Positions 1 through 8,383 of a stretch of DNA of 64,000 bases are shown here, piece by piece. The stretch comes from DAOVXM01 sp963746255. Lineage in GTDB: Bacteria; Chloroflexota; Anaerolineae; Anaerolineales; UBA4823. A program made the translations under genes and the position numbers. Position 1 is the first letter of the stretch. Every line of letters starts with the position of its first letter. The stretch spans positions 1,364,001 to 1,428,000 of the forward strand of contig CAVVAJ010000009.1 of NCBI GenBank assembly GCA_963746255.1, given 5' to 3'. The notes beneath the pieces were generated by a model. The model was given only the letters and a program-made list of their open reading frames with translations. It was not told where the DNA came from and did not search any database.

Positions 1-582
1 TGGGTACTTGAAACGAACCAGCTTCATGACAAGGTGTGCCGAGGCACCAAAACCTGTCAGTCCAAGATTTTGTCCATCCTCGATGACGGCCAATTTGAGT
101 GAGCGGTATCCAATAGCTCCGGCACACAGCAGTGGAGCCGCCTGCTCGGCAGTGACATTTTCCGGAATCGGGTGAACGTAATTCGCCGGGGCAGCGATAT
201 ATTCAGCATAACCACCATGAACATCTCGCCCAGTGGCTTTGAAATCAGCACACAAGTTCTCCTGCCCGTGCTGGCAAAAATGGCAATTCCCACAGGCCGA
301 GAAAATCCATGCGACGCCCACTCTTTGATCAACTTTGACCGCCTCAACCTCTTCGCCCACCTCGACCACGTGGCCGACCACCTGATGCCCCAATATCATC
401 GGCAGTTTTCGCGGTGGTATCCGGCCCTCGATTTCATCTAATTCGGTGTGGCAAACCCCACAAGTGGTTACACGTATCAATACTTCACCGGCAGCCGGAG
501 AAGGTACAGAGATATCGGTAATAGATAACGGGGTTGGGTTATCAAGTATGCTCACAATTTGATTTAACATCATCGTTTTCAT
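1..582 (-). CDS. Zinc-dependent alcohol dehydrogenase, 3' end beyond window
   Basis: Medium-chain dehydrogenase that oxidises alcohols with NAD(P). The frame stays open from the ATG at 582 to the window edge (194 residues), so the rest of the Rossmann domain and the C-terminus are missing. Visible catalytic-zinc ligands are C44 (in CGVCHTEL), H66 (LGHQVVG) and C153. The structural-zinc cysteines are C97, C100, C103 and C111. The dinucleotide motif GLTGFGASAH starts near residue 174. The GxxCxxC-type zinc loop and the GHQ motif fit the AdhA-like branch of the family. It stands alone and is divergent from the M23 gene. Substrate cannot be inferred. Confidence 0.9.
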   Translation of the reverse strand, partial: MKTMMLNQIVSILDNPTPLSITDISVPSPAAGEVLIRVTTCGVCHTELDEIEGRIPPRKLPMILGHQVVGHVVEVGEEVEAVKVDQRVGVAWIFSACGNCHFCQHGQENLCADFKATGRDVHGGYAEYIAAPANYVHPIPENVTAEQAAPLLCAGAIGYRSLKLAVIEDGQNLGLTGFGASAHLVMKLVRFKYP

Positions 583-813
583 TGCAATCTCCACAAAGCC
601 TAAAATTCTGTTTCGGAGGTCGGTGGAGAGCATGCTCTCCGGCTATATTTGTACGAAATTTAGTATATCACCCGTCCAGCAGCAACCTGATTTGTGTTAC
701 CTCTCTGTGGGGAAAACTCACCCTGACAATTGATACACGCACAGTTCATAAGGCAAGGAAGTTGATCCAAAGCTATGTTTAACAAAGGGTTTTACTTCTT
801 AACCAAATCTTAC
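583..813. other. Intergenic region without a gene
   Basis: The 313 bases between the divergent alcohol dehydrogenase and M23 genes hold no convincing coding frame. Its 3' end carries the M23 promoter described separately. No hairpin or repeat stands out in the rest. Confidence 0.5.
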
Positions 814-843
814 TTGCCAACGAATGCGTTTTCCTGTCATAAT
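814..843 (+). promoter_or_regulatory. Sigma-70-like promoter of the M23 gene
   Basis: TTGCCA (814-819), an 18-base spacer and CATAAT (838-843). The ATG at 896 follows a leader of about 46 bases that contains the Shine-Dalgarno-like AAGGATAAGGTGG. Confidence 0.45.
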
Positions 844-895
844 ATATCTGAGCAGGTCCGTGTAACCAACCAGACGAGAAGGATAAGGTGGACTC

Positions 896-1948
896 ATGAA
901 ACCCTTTAAGTTATTCTCTTTATACATGATCGCGGCGGTATTACTAGCTGCCAGCATAAACTGCAACTTTGCATATAAATTGCTGGGGAAGGAAGAAGAA
1001 CCCGTTCAATCTGTGGAGGGAGTACTAACCCCAGGCCCACCACTGAGTAAAGCAACAGAGATCGTTCAAGAAGCAGCGCCCACACAACCACCCAAAGAGG
1101 TTGAGAAAACCTCCCCTGAACCAGAGGTTGTTCCTCCGCTCGTTATCGAAACATGCGCTGAGGAGATCTGCATGGTAGAGGGGACATTCCTGCTGGGCAG
1201 GCCAATCGGTCCGGATGGGCGGAATACGATTGATTATGCTAATCGGTTCGGGGAATATCGGCGGGTTACCAAGAGCGCTCATCACGGTTCTGATTTCCTC
1301 AACTCAACCGGAACGCCAGTGCTCGCGGCCGCCGATGGGATTGTCCTCGTGGCCGGGAATGACAGTGAGAATTTATATGGGAAGATCCTGAACGAATATG
1401 GGAATCTGATCGTCATCGAGCACAGCGTGCCCGGTTTGCCCAGCCAGATCTATACGCTATACGCTCACCTGGATCAGGTTTTTGTCCGCAGTGGTGACGC
1501 TGTCACGGCTGGAGAAGAGATTGGGCTTGTTGGTATGAGTGGATCGGTAACCGGCAGCACCCTGCATTTCGAGGTGAGGCTTGGTGAGAACAGCTACCAG
1601 TCTGCCCGCAACCCAGAGTTATGGTTGAAACTGCTGGAGGGTGAGGACGGTCTGCTCAACGGCGGGCTAGCCGGCCGGATCATCGATGGTGAGGGTGAAT
1701 TTGTCCACATGCCAAATATAGTACTCGAACGTCTCGGGGGACCGGGAGCACCAGCTCTCGACCGGCTGTATCTTAAAACCTATACCGACACCCATATTGC
1801 TGGGCAACCCCCGTGGGGTGAGAATTTCGGAGCCGGCGGTTTAATCCCCGGAGAGTATCAAATCTCCTTCTGGTTGGATGAGATGCGGCAAAAGATTGTT
1901 GAAATCGAGCCTGGAAAGTTGACCATCGTCACTTTTATGGTGGAGTAA
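896..1948 (+). CDS. Secreted M23 (LytM-fold) peptidase-like protein
   Basis: An N-terminal hydrophobic segment (residues 5-22) ends near a cysteine (INC), so it is either a signal peptide or a weak lipobox. A Pro/Glu-rich stalk to about residue 85 follows, then an M23 domain at about 95-240. Zinc ligands of the family are visible as H129/D133 (HHGSD), and H191 sits in YAHLD. In the usual HxH motif the first His is Thr222 (TLHFEV, second His H224), so one catalytic His is missing. The protein may bind or remodel peptidoglycan with low activity. The last 80 residues form a separate, probably beta-rich domain that I do not recognise. Its own promoter and terminator make it monocistronic. Confidence 0.85.
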   Translation: MKPFKLFSLYMIAAVLLAASINCNFAYKLLGKEEEPVQSVEGVLTPGPPLSKATEIVQEAAPTQPPKEVEKTSPEPEVVPPLVIETCAEEICMVEGTFLLGRPIGPDGRNTIDYANRFGEYRRVTKSAHHGSDFLNSTGTPVLAAADGIVLVAGNDSENLYGKILNEYGNLIVIEHSVPGLPSQIYTLYAHLDQVFVRSGDAVTAGEEIGLVGMSGSVTGSTLHFEVRLGENSYQSARNPELWLKLLEGEDGLLNGGLAGRIIDGEGEFVHMPNIVLERLGGPGAPALDRLYLKTYTDTHIAGQPPWGENFGAGGLIPGEYQISFWLDEMRQKIVEIEPGKLTIVTFMVE

Positions 1949-1995
1949 TCCAACACATAACGGTTGGGATGTACAAAACAAGATCTAAACCCCGA

Positions 1996-2028
1996 GGGCT
2001 TGCGGATCAGACCCGCAAGCCCTTCTTT
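1996..2028 (+). terminator. Rho-independent terminator after the M23 gene
   Basis: Ten-base-pair stem (GGGCTTGCGG at 1996-2005 with CCGCAAGCCC at 2013-2022) followed by TTCTTT. Confidence 0.8.
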
Positions 2029-2120
2029 ATCATTAAAGCTGGGGGAAACACCCCTGGAAGGTCAGATCGTACTATCTAAATAGATTCTCAAACCTACACC
2101 ATGGTACAGAGATTTTCGGT

Positions 2121-2744
2121 TCAACTCAATAGAAAGCTTAATAACGCAGCGACACCAAATGCGCTGATGATCGCACCAGATACACGATTTACCCACCGCA
2201 ACGCGGTTCTATTGAACCTCCTGCGAAACAAATTTGTACCGCTGCTAAGCAGCAGCCACCATGCTGCCGAACCCAAGAATACGCCAACGACCATGGCTAT
2301 TGCGGTAAGTTTTCCTTGATCAGCGCCAACCAACCCCAAACCAGCAAAAATCGCGGCGAAAGATAGGATTGTCAGCGGGTTAGTAAGCGTCAGTATAAAA
2401 GTCGACGCATAATCACCAAGCAGTCCTTTGTCTCGCGTGGCATCTTCTAAATCTTCCGCCGGCAGAGAAAAGATAATTCTAATCCCCAAATAGCACAAAA
2501 ACAACCCGCCAATAACGCGCAGCCATACCTGCTGGTTGATCAGGAAACTTGAAACCAAGGTCAATCCGAAAGCAGCAATAGATCCATAGATCGCATCAGC
2601 GGTCGCGGCTCCTAAACCAGAAACCAAACCGGAAAGCAGCCCATAGGCAATCGTGCGGCGAATGCATAAAACTCCAATGGGACCAACTGGAGCGGCGATT
2701 GAAAATCCAATGATCAATCCGCGCAGAAAATAGTCAACAACCAT
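2121..2744 (-). CDS. LysE/RhtB-family amino-acid exporter
   Basis: A 207-residue protein with about six hydrophobic segments, the usual size of the LysE/RhtB translocators that export amino acids or related metabolites across the inner membrane. The family signature near the N-terminus is visible as SIAAPVGPIGVLCIRR at about residues 15-30. The conserved middle segment with LTNPLTILSFAAIF follows at about residue 115. The substrate cannot be read from the sequence. The gene lies 25 bases after the zinc-ribbon gene on the same strand and may be cotranscribed with it. Confidence 0.88.
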   Translation of the reverse strand: MVVDYFLRGLIIGFSIAAPVGPIGVLCIRRTIAYGLLSGLVSGLGAATADAIYGSIAAFGLTLVSSFLINQQVWLRVIGGLFLCYLGIRIIFSLPAEDLEDATRDKGLLGDYASTFILTLTNPLTILSFAAIFAGLGLVGADQGKLTAIAMVVGVFLGSAAWWLLLSSGTNLFRRRFNRTALRWVNRVSGAIISAFGVAALLSFLLS

Positions 2745-2769
2745 CTATCATGCAGAAATATATTCTGAT

Positions 2770-3303
2770 TTATCGATCATCTTCATCCTCTGCAGCCAGC
2801 TGGACAAGCCAATAATCCCCCCTATCACGCCCAGGTGCATCGACCACCTTGCCCAACTCGCCGTAATCTAACCAGACAATCTTACAGCGGACACAGTTAT
2901 CAATCACGATGTTTCCCGGGCCATAGTACGGGTGAACGCTCATTTCCTGGCCGCAGTATGGACAGCGTAGATCTCGCTCCAGTTCACGCGGGTTCAATGG
3001 GATTGGCCTAGCGGCTGGCCCGCGTGCACGCGCCCGGCGCCATTTTACAATCTCGACAAACGAATCCGGATGCACCAAAATGCCTAAACACTGAGGGCAG
3101 TGCAAGACAGGCAGTCCCTCAATCGTTGCATGAACGAAGCTCACATCACATACCGGGCAGGAATCGACATCAGCTGCTGCTCCTAGTATACGGATACCCT
3201 GGTTAGATTCCTGCGGGAAGTGGAAAGATCCGCAGTATTCACAGAAATAATAACCCTGGCCCTCGTAAACGACCATTGGCGCTCCACAATTCTGACAGTT
3301 CAT
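2770..3303 (-). CDS. Zinc-ribbon protein with TFIIB-type zinc fingers
   Basis: A 177-residue soluble protein with three CxxC-pair modules: an N-terminal CQNC...CEYC ribbon (residues 3-24), a CPVC...CPQC unit (about 49-72) of the zf-TFIIB type, and CPYC...CVRC (about 113-140). Such proteins are small zinc binders, probably contacting nucleic acid or protein; no precise role is known. The start is supported by GGGAGG nine bases upstream of the ATG. The C-terminus is acidic (EDEDDR). Confidence 0.75.
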   Translation of the reverse strand: MNCQNCGAPMVVYEGQGYYFCEYCGSFHFPQESNQGIRILGAAADVDSCPVCDVSFVHATIEGLPVLHCPQCLGILVHPDSFVEIVKWRRARARGPAARPIPLNPRELERDLRCPYCGQEMSVHPYYGPGNIVIDNCVRCKIVWLDYGELGKVVDAPGRDRGDYWLVQLAAEDEDDR

Positions 3304-3389
3304 AGCCCCTACCTCCCAGATACCAAACCAGTATTATTTTATGCAACTGCTGGTATCTAACTGCAGCGGATGTCACAATCTTCTCTTTT

Positions 3390-4373
3390 TTATTCCTGGC
3401 AGCCAAACCGCAAGGACATACGGCAGACCGCCAGCCCGACCCAGTTCCTGTTTTGGTCCGCCCTTGGCCCTATTTCATATCCTGTTGGCCACAAACCATC
3501 CGGTTGTTGGTGATCAGCGAACCAAGATAATCCCGCCTGTACATTGTCATCCTTCACCGGAAAACCTATCAGCGATAGACTGTCCAAGCCAGTCAGCAAA
3601 TTCGACCACCAGAATGGGTACTGGAACTTTGTCCAATACCTTGAAGCCTGGCGATCTTTATAGAGATCAGCTTTGAAGAAACGGCGGCTTAAGAACAGCG
3701 CGGCCTTTCGAGCACTGCTTTTTTTCCTGTAAACGGGATGTACCGCGAAAGCCCGTAGGGCCATACCAGTGCCTTGATGTGAAGATGGCAGGTTGCAATC
3801 AACCGGTAGCGGGTTCCCCTTCCAGAATTCTTCTGTTTTCTTCTCAGGTGGAACTGATTGCGCGGGGATGAGCCAGCCTCCATCAGCTTGCTGGATAGTT
3901 TCAAGCCATTCAATTCCCTTGACGACGCGCGCATCGTCTTCATATCCTGCTGAGATTAACTGCTCTAAAATCACCGCGTGGTAATAAGGCATATATTGGT
4001 TGCCCAGGATCCCTCTGATATCTCCCTCAGGGTGCTGGCAGCTGAAAACGTATTCCGCCGCTTTTTGGATTGTAGGATGTTCCCTTGTGAAATGATATTT
4101 CGAAACCAAAATACTGAGCGAACGAAAGGTCTCCAGCAGGTTATAGTTTGTAAAGGGTTGGCGCTGCGGACCGCTGCCATGATATTTCCAGGAGCCATCA
4201 ACGCCCTGCTTTTTCGCGATGCGGACAGCATCTGGCATATCCAACAAAGACTTGCTCGATTGACTCCTCGCTCCTATCAAATCCCGCTGTACGGTAAATA
4301 TCAAAGCGGCATCACCAGAGGCCATCAATTGAGGGATTGGATCATACGGAATATTGTCCAACAAATGCTTCAT
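3390..4373 (-). CDS. Prenyltransferase/squalene-cyclase-like alpha-toroid protein
   Basis: About 327 residues with QxxDGxW-type repeats (QGVDGSWKY, QQADGGWLIP, QQPDGLWPT), the hallmark of the alpha/alpha toroid shared by terpene cyclases, prenyltransferase beta subunits and related proteins. It lacks the DxDD acid motif of squalene-hopene cyclases and is half their length, so it is probably not a triterpene cyclase. An upstream ATG at 4388 also opens this frame. The ATG at 4373 (MKHLLDN) is preferred because AAGGGA lies seven bases before it. The gene ends 86 bases before the zinc-ribbon gene. The function is unknown. Confidence 0.7.
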   Translation of the reverse strand: MKHLLDNIPYDPIPQLMASGDAALIFTVQRDLIGARSQSSKSLLDMPDAVRIAKKQGVDGSWKYHGSGPQRQPFTNYNLLETFRSLSILVSKYHFTREHPTIQKAAEYVFSCQHPEGDIRGILGNQYMPYYHAVILEQLISAGYEDDARVVKGIEWLETIQQADGGWLIPAQSVPPEKKTEEFWKGNPLPVDCNLPSSHQGTGMALRAFAVHPVYRKKSSARKAALFLSRRFFKADLYKDRQASRYWTKFQYPFWWSNLLTGLDSLSLIGFPVKDDNVQAGLSWFADHQQPDGLWPTGYEIGPRADQNRNWVGLAVCRMSLRFGCQE

Positions 4374-4624
4374 CAAAGATCCCTTCATAGAAAAAGTGTT
4401 TTCTAACTAAAGAGTTATTTCTTACCGCACAAATAACGCTCCCTAGACTAAAATAGTCCTACGAAGCCAATTCACTGCAGCAAGTTCCTTATGACTACTT
4501 GAAAAGAATCCTGGCAAGTGTGCTTTCAAATTGTATCTGAGCCAATGGTAATGTCAAGTTATTTTGAACGTGCTGTAGCACAACTCCAACATCCCACCTT
4601 GTACCAACATACCGGAGGGCTGCT

Positions 4625-5071
4625 ATGTTCATCCTGTTTCTCATTCTAACAAGTATCTGCCTGCTCCTGTTGATTATCGGTTTCGTGCTCATGCTGGCAC
4701 GCCCAGGAACAACCGAGAGGAAATCTGGCGAGGGGGTGGGGGCCGACATGATGGCGGAGATATTTGACGACGATGAAATCGAGGGAATTGATCTTTCCAT
4801 CGGTAAAGAGATGAGTGTATTCCACGGCAAGGCTGAGCAGGTTAGTGTCCAAGCTGGATATTCTTTTTCAGAGATCAAGGACATGCTGGTTTCCCACCGT
4901 TGGCAGACTGCCATCCCGGTCATTTTAGCGATGGTGGGATTGGTCGGGTTTCTCTTTTTCGGCGTCCTCACCTTGTTCCAGGTGCTAGAAGAGCGCTGGT
5001 TGGCATACTTGCTGCTCGGATTGGTAGTTTACAGCATCGTCAGGATTGCCATACAGTTCCTGCGCGCCTGA
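4625..5071 (+). CDS. Small membrane protein of unknown function
   Basis: A 148-residue protein with one hydrophobic segment at about residues 2-24, an acidic cytoplasmic-looking middle (about 30-85, with the run DDDEIEG), then two closely spaced transmembrane helices (about 93-115 and 124-145). I recognise no family. The Shine-Dalgarno GGAGGG precedes the ATG. It is a lone plus-strand gene between a minus-strand block and YjbQ. Confidence 0.6.
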   Translation: MFILFLILTSICLLLLIIGFVLMLARPGTTERKSGEGVGADMMAEIFDDDEIEGIDLSIGKEMSVFHGKAEQVSVQAGYSFSEIKDMLVSHRWQTAIPVILAMVGLVGFLFFGVLTLFQVLEERWLAYLLLGLVVYSIVRIAIQFLRA

Positions 5072-5318
5072 ACCAGCGCGTTCCTATTTATTACCCCTCA
5101 GGGACCGACAAGCTCCATCAGGGGATAGGTACAGGCTTTCGCTACCTCACCCTATGAATTCCGGTTGATCCAAAACCACACCGCACTGCAGTAAAAGCGA
5201 CCGCTAGACACATCCGGCATGTTCATAACAATGCTCGCATTTCAGAAAAAAATACCACCAAGGGTAAAATTACTAGAAAACGTTTAGACCAACAAAATAC
5301 AACGGTAAATGGAGCCAA

Positions 5319-5741
5319 ATGAACTGGTATAAAGACGCGATACAAATCAGGACACAAGGTAAAGGGTTATATCCTTTTTCCCCCCACATCCAAGAAATTG
5401 TACGGCAATCCGGGATTTCGGAGGGTATGTGCTACTTATATATCCAGCATACCAGCGCATCACTGGCGGTTAGTGAAAGCTATGACCCCAGCGCAAAAAT
5501 TGATCTCGAAGCCTTTATGGAAAATCTCGTCCCAGAAGGTCAAAACTGGTTCCGGCACACTTTAGAAGGACCGGATGACTCAACCTCACACATACGTGCC
5601 ATGCTCACATTGACAAGCCTATCCATTCCAATCGATGACCATCAGTTGAACCTGGGCACTTGGCAAGGTGTGTATCTCTTTGAACACCGTACCCGCAGTC
5701 ATCAGCGCCGCATTCTCGTCCGCTGTTTGGGTATTGATTAA
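5319..5741 (+). CDS. yjbQ: YjbQ/UPF0047 family protein
   Basis: A 140-residue protein, the full length of the UPF0047 family (E. coli YjbQ, reported to have weak thiamine-phosphate synthase activity). Conserved family features are visible: a YIQHTSASLAVSE motif with the metal-binding His at about residue 50, the HTLEGPDDSTSHIRAML segment around residue 85, and the GTWQGVYLFEHRT strand close to the C-terminus. The real substrate of the family is unsettled. It stands alone with about 250 bases of non-coding sequence upstream. Confidence 0.9.
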   Translation: MNWYKDAIQIRTQGKGLYPFSPHIQEIVRQSGISEGMCYLYIQHTSASLAVSESYDPSAKIDLEAFMENLVPEGQNWFRHTLEGPDDSTSHIRAMLTLTSLSIPIDDHQLNLGTWQGVYLFEHRTRSHQRRILVRCLGID

Positions 5742-5841
5742 TCTATAGTCCCCCCCACCCTTTTGACAGTACACTTTATATTCCGGCCGGTTTAACTAAA
5801 GCTTGCGCCCATAAGTGATATGGCGGCAGGGAAAAAAGATT

Positions 5842-6186
5842 TTATCCGATTGGATGGCGCATCATTTGACCCCCGATTAAATGTAGGTGAAGATGCGGAA
5901 CGACCTGCCTGCCATCAACACCGGTATTGATTATTAACCGGTAGCCCTGCTGGTCAATTCCCTCCCGCTTGGCAAGTTCCCTTCCGACGATAAATAATCT
6001 TCCGACCAGCTTTTCATCAGCTTGGGAAAGCTCATTCACCGATGGGATGTGTTTATTGGGGACAATCAGAATATGGACAGGCGCAACTGGATGGATATCA
6101 CGGAAGGCAGTAACCAGTCCATCCGCATACAAATTGTCACTAGCGCCTTCACCAGTGACAATTTTACAGAAAATACATGCGTTCAC
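5842..6186 (-). CDS. HIT-family nucleotide hydrolase/transferase
   Basis: A 114-residue histidine-triad protein, probably a nucleoside phosphoramidase or dinucleoside polyphosphate hydrolase like HinT. The N-terminal CIFCKIV motif and the triad HLHLHL near residue 100 are both present. The start is the GTG at 6186 with GAGG a few bases upstream. A TATAGT element lies eight bases before the GTG. The gene follows mtaB by 40 bases on the same strand, so it may be cotranscribed or use its own near-leaderless promoter. Confidence 0.93.
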   Translation of the reverse strand: MNACIFCKIVTGEGASDNLYADGLVTAFRDIHPVAPVHILIVPNKHIPSVNELSQADEKLVGRLFIVGRELAKREGIDQQGYRLIINTGVDGRQVVPHLHLHLIGGQMMRHPIG

Positions 6187-6226
6187 GGTGCCTCACTATA
6201 TAATTCGCCAGTCTTATCAATTTCAG

Positions 6227-7513
6227 TCAGGGTGATTTTTCAAGTATTTGCCCAATAATTGTTTGGCTGTCGATGCGCTGCAAGTGGACGGAGGTTATGC
6301 GATTCCACAAATTCTGTGATGTATTGGTAGAAATTCGCAGATAGTTATCACTCAATCCATCATGCCGCCAACAATGATCACCGATGGGTTGGACTCTTTC
6401 CCAAAGGACAGATAACTCTTTTCCAAGATTTTTTTGCTGGTATTCAATGGCCGCTTCGGCCAGTACTGATCTAATATGAGCATTCCGTGCTTTCCGAATT
6501 GAATGTGGAATCTGCCGGGGCAGCCTGGCAGCCGCTGTATGCGGCCTTGCGGAGTATGTGAAAACATGTCCCCCTGTGAAATTCATCCCACGTATGAAAG
6601 CAAGACTTTCTGCAAATTCAGCCTCTGTTTCGCCTGGGAAACCAACGATCACGTCTGTCGTAATAGCGACATCTGGGATTATACGCCGGGCATCGTTTAC
6701 CAGCCTAGCGAATGACTCGCGAGTAGTACCGCGCTCCATTCGGTGTAACGTCCCAGAGCTGCCTGATTGCAGGGGCAGGTGCAGATGACGGCACAATCTT
6801 TGATCCCCCCACAGGCTGAAGAAATCCGCATCCAAATCCCAGGGCTCGATTGATGACAAACGCAGGCGCGGCGTATCAGTATCCGCCAAAACCGTCTGCA
6901 CCAAATGCCGCAGGGTTAGTTTGGGGGAGAAATCGCGCCCCCAAGAACCAAGGTGAACTCCTGTGAGAACAATCTCTTGAGCCCCTCCTGCCAACGCGGC
7001 ATTGATATCAGCCAGCACATGATCAATGGGCAAGCTCTGTCCTTTACCACGTGCAATAGTCGTAATGCAGAAAGTGCAGCGGTTGTCACATCCATCCTGC
7101 ACTTTGATGAAAGCGCGTGTGCGCTGACGTACTCCTGGTATGGGCAGCCTGGCTATCGGTTCCAAATCTATGTCGCGGGCATCGATCTGCAGATAATCCG
7201 ATACAAGCTTTTTTTTCTTGTTATTGGCGATGACCCGCGCGACGGATGGCAATTGGATAGCCTCACGCGGATGTAGCGTCGACCAACAACCCGTAACCAC
7301 AATTTCACCCGCACCTGCCCTGGATGCCTGGCGGATTTTCTGCCTAGAATCCGCAGCCGCCGCCGCAGTGACAGCACAAGTATTAATGACAACCAAGTCG
7401 GCATTTTCTGGCAGGGCGACAAGCTCATGCCCCACAGCTCGAAACTCGCGCTCGAATTTCTCAATCTCGCTCTGGTTCAGACGACAACCGACTGTGTCCA
7501 GGTACACTTTCAT
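6227..7513 (-). CDS. mtaB: tRNA N6-threonylcarbamoyladenosine methylthiotransferase MtaB
   Basis: A radical-SAM methylthiotransferase that adds a methylthio group to t6A37 of tRNA. The N-terminal MTTase domain has the [4Fe-4S] cysteines C10 (VGCRLNQ), C46 (NTCAVT) and C76 (TGCWS). The radical-SAM cluster cysteines are C142, C146 and C149 in GCDNRCTFC. A TRAM-like C-terminal tail follows to residue 428. The N-terminal sequence VGCRLNQSE and the full length match MtaB rather than MiaB. The lipoprotein gene lies just upstream and the HIT gene just downstream on the same strand. Confidence 0.94.
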   Translation of the reverse strand: MKVYLDTVGCRLNQSEIEKFEREFRAVGHELVALPENADLVVINTCAVTAAAAADSRQKIRQASRAGAGEIVVTGCWSTLHPREAIQLPSVARVIANNKKKKLVSDYLQIDARDIDLEPIARLPIPGVRQRTRAFIKVQDGCDNRCTFCITTIARGKGQSLPIDHVLADINAALAGGAQEIVLTGVHLGSWGRDFSPKLTLRHLVQTVLADTDTPRLRLSSIEPWDLDADFFSLWGDQRLCRHLHLPLQSGSSGTLHRMERGTTRESFARLVNDARRIIPDVAITTDVIVGFPGETEAEFAESLAFIRGMNFTGGHVFTYSARPHTAAARLPRQIPHSIRKARNAHIRSVLAEAAIEYQQKNLGKELSVLWERVQPIGDHCWRHDGLSDNYLRISTNTSQNLWNRITSVHLQRIDSQTIIGQILEKSP

Positions 7514-7552
7514 CTAATTTGGATCCACTTGAGGCTGATCATATTTCATCTA

Positions 7553-8203
7553 TTAGGGACGCAAGGCCTGGAAATTATCAAAATAGATTTCCGTGCCCGG
7601 ATTGGTAAAAGATCCTGCCAGCAGACCGACATCCCCGGAGGCAAATTCAGTATCTTCAAACTCAGCAAGTGTCTCGCCATTGACTATTAGCGTCAGTGTA
7701 CTGCCCACACATCCAGCCTTGATATGGTTGGTGCTTTCCCCTTGTATGATGACTTCGCTTGGTGGCATTGATTGGGTGCCAATCAACATTTGCGTTCCCC
7801 CAGACAGCTTGCCGATTCCGTAATATCCATCACTGCTGATCACAAAGAAATAGAAGTTACTACCATCCTGATAGCGACAGATCAAGCCAAAATCATTATT
7901 ATTATCCCCAGCAATCTTCGTAGCTTCTACTTCAATAAAGCTGTCGGTGAATTCAAGCCCTGGATTAGCCCAAACATCCGTATTTGTCGCACCGACGTAA
8001 ATCCGGTATTTGCCATCATGATAATCTGTTACACCTTCCGCCTCTTCGATCCGGTCCCAACCGCTCAAAGGGTCTGAGAAATCATCCTGAAACAGCACAC
8101 TGCTCGTTGGCTGTTCAGCTTCATCAAGCCCAAAATTGGGTAGTGAACAGGCCGATAAGACCAACAAAAGCACAATCAAACTGAAGCCAATTCGTGTTTT
8201 CAT
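7553..8203 (-). CDS. Lipoprotein with a laminin-G/DUF1080-like beta-sandwich domain
   Basis: A 216-residue secreted lipoprotein. The signal peptide ends in the lipobox VLSAC (Cys19). After a short linker, a domain of about 180 residues begins with DDFSDPLSGW and closes with YFDNFQ, the boundary pattern of concanavalin-like (LamG/DUF1080-type) domains common in surface proteins of Anaerolineae. No catalytic residues can be assigned, so carbohydrate binding is only an inference. The start is supported by AAAGGATG before the ATG. Confidence 0.75.
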   Translation of the reverse strand: MKTRIGFSLIVLLLVLSACSLPNFGLDEAEQPTSSVLFQDDFSDPLSGWDRIEEAEGVTDYHDGKYRIYVGATNTDVWANPGLEFTDSFIEVEATKIAGDNNNDFGLICRYQDGSNFYFFVISSDGYYGIGKLSGGTQMLIGTQSMPPSEVIIQGESTNHIKAGCVGSTLTLIVNGETLAEFEDTEFASGDVGLLAGSFTNPGTEIYFDNFQALRP

Positions 8204-8383
8204 ACGGACATCCTTTCTAAGACCCAGGAATTAATTCTGTATGTGCCGAGATCAAGATCACATTTCCAGTAAAATTTGTGCTCGGGCACAATTTTAACAT
8301 ATCCACAATTTCACCTTGCCCGACAACGAAGGGGAGCTATCAAATTTACTCGGGCACTTCACGATGAACGCCATGCCGTTTCA

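Noticed and set aside
534..782. An 82-codon plus-strand frame before the M23 gene
   Set aside because: No ribosome site, no recognisable domain, and it overlaps the start of the alcohol dehydrogenase gene on the other strand.
7168..7517. Several long frames antisense to mtaB
   Set aside because: Shadows of a well-identified gene with strong motifs.
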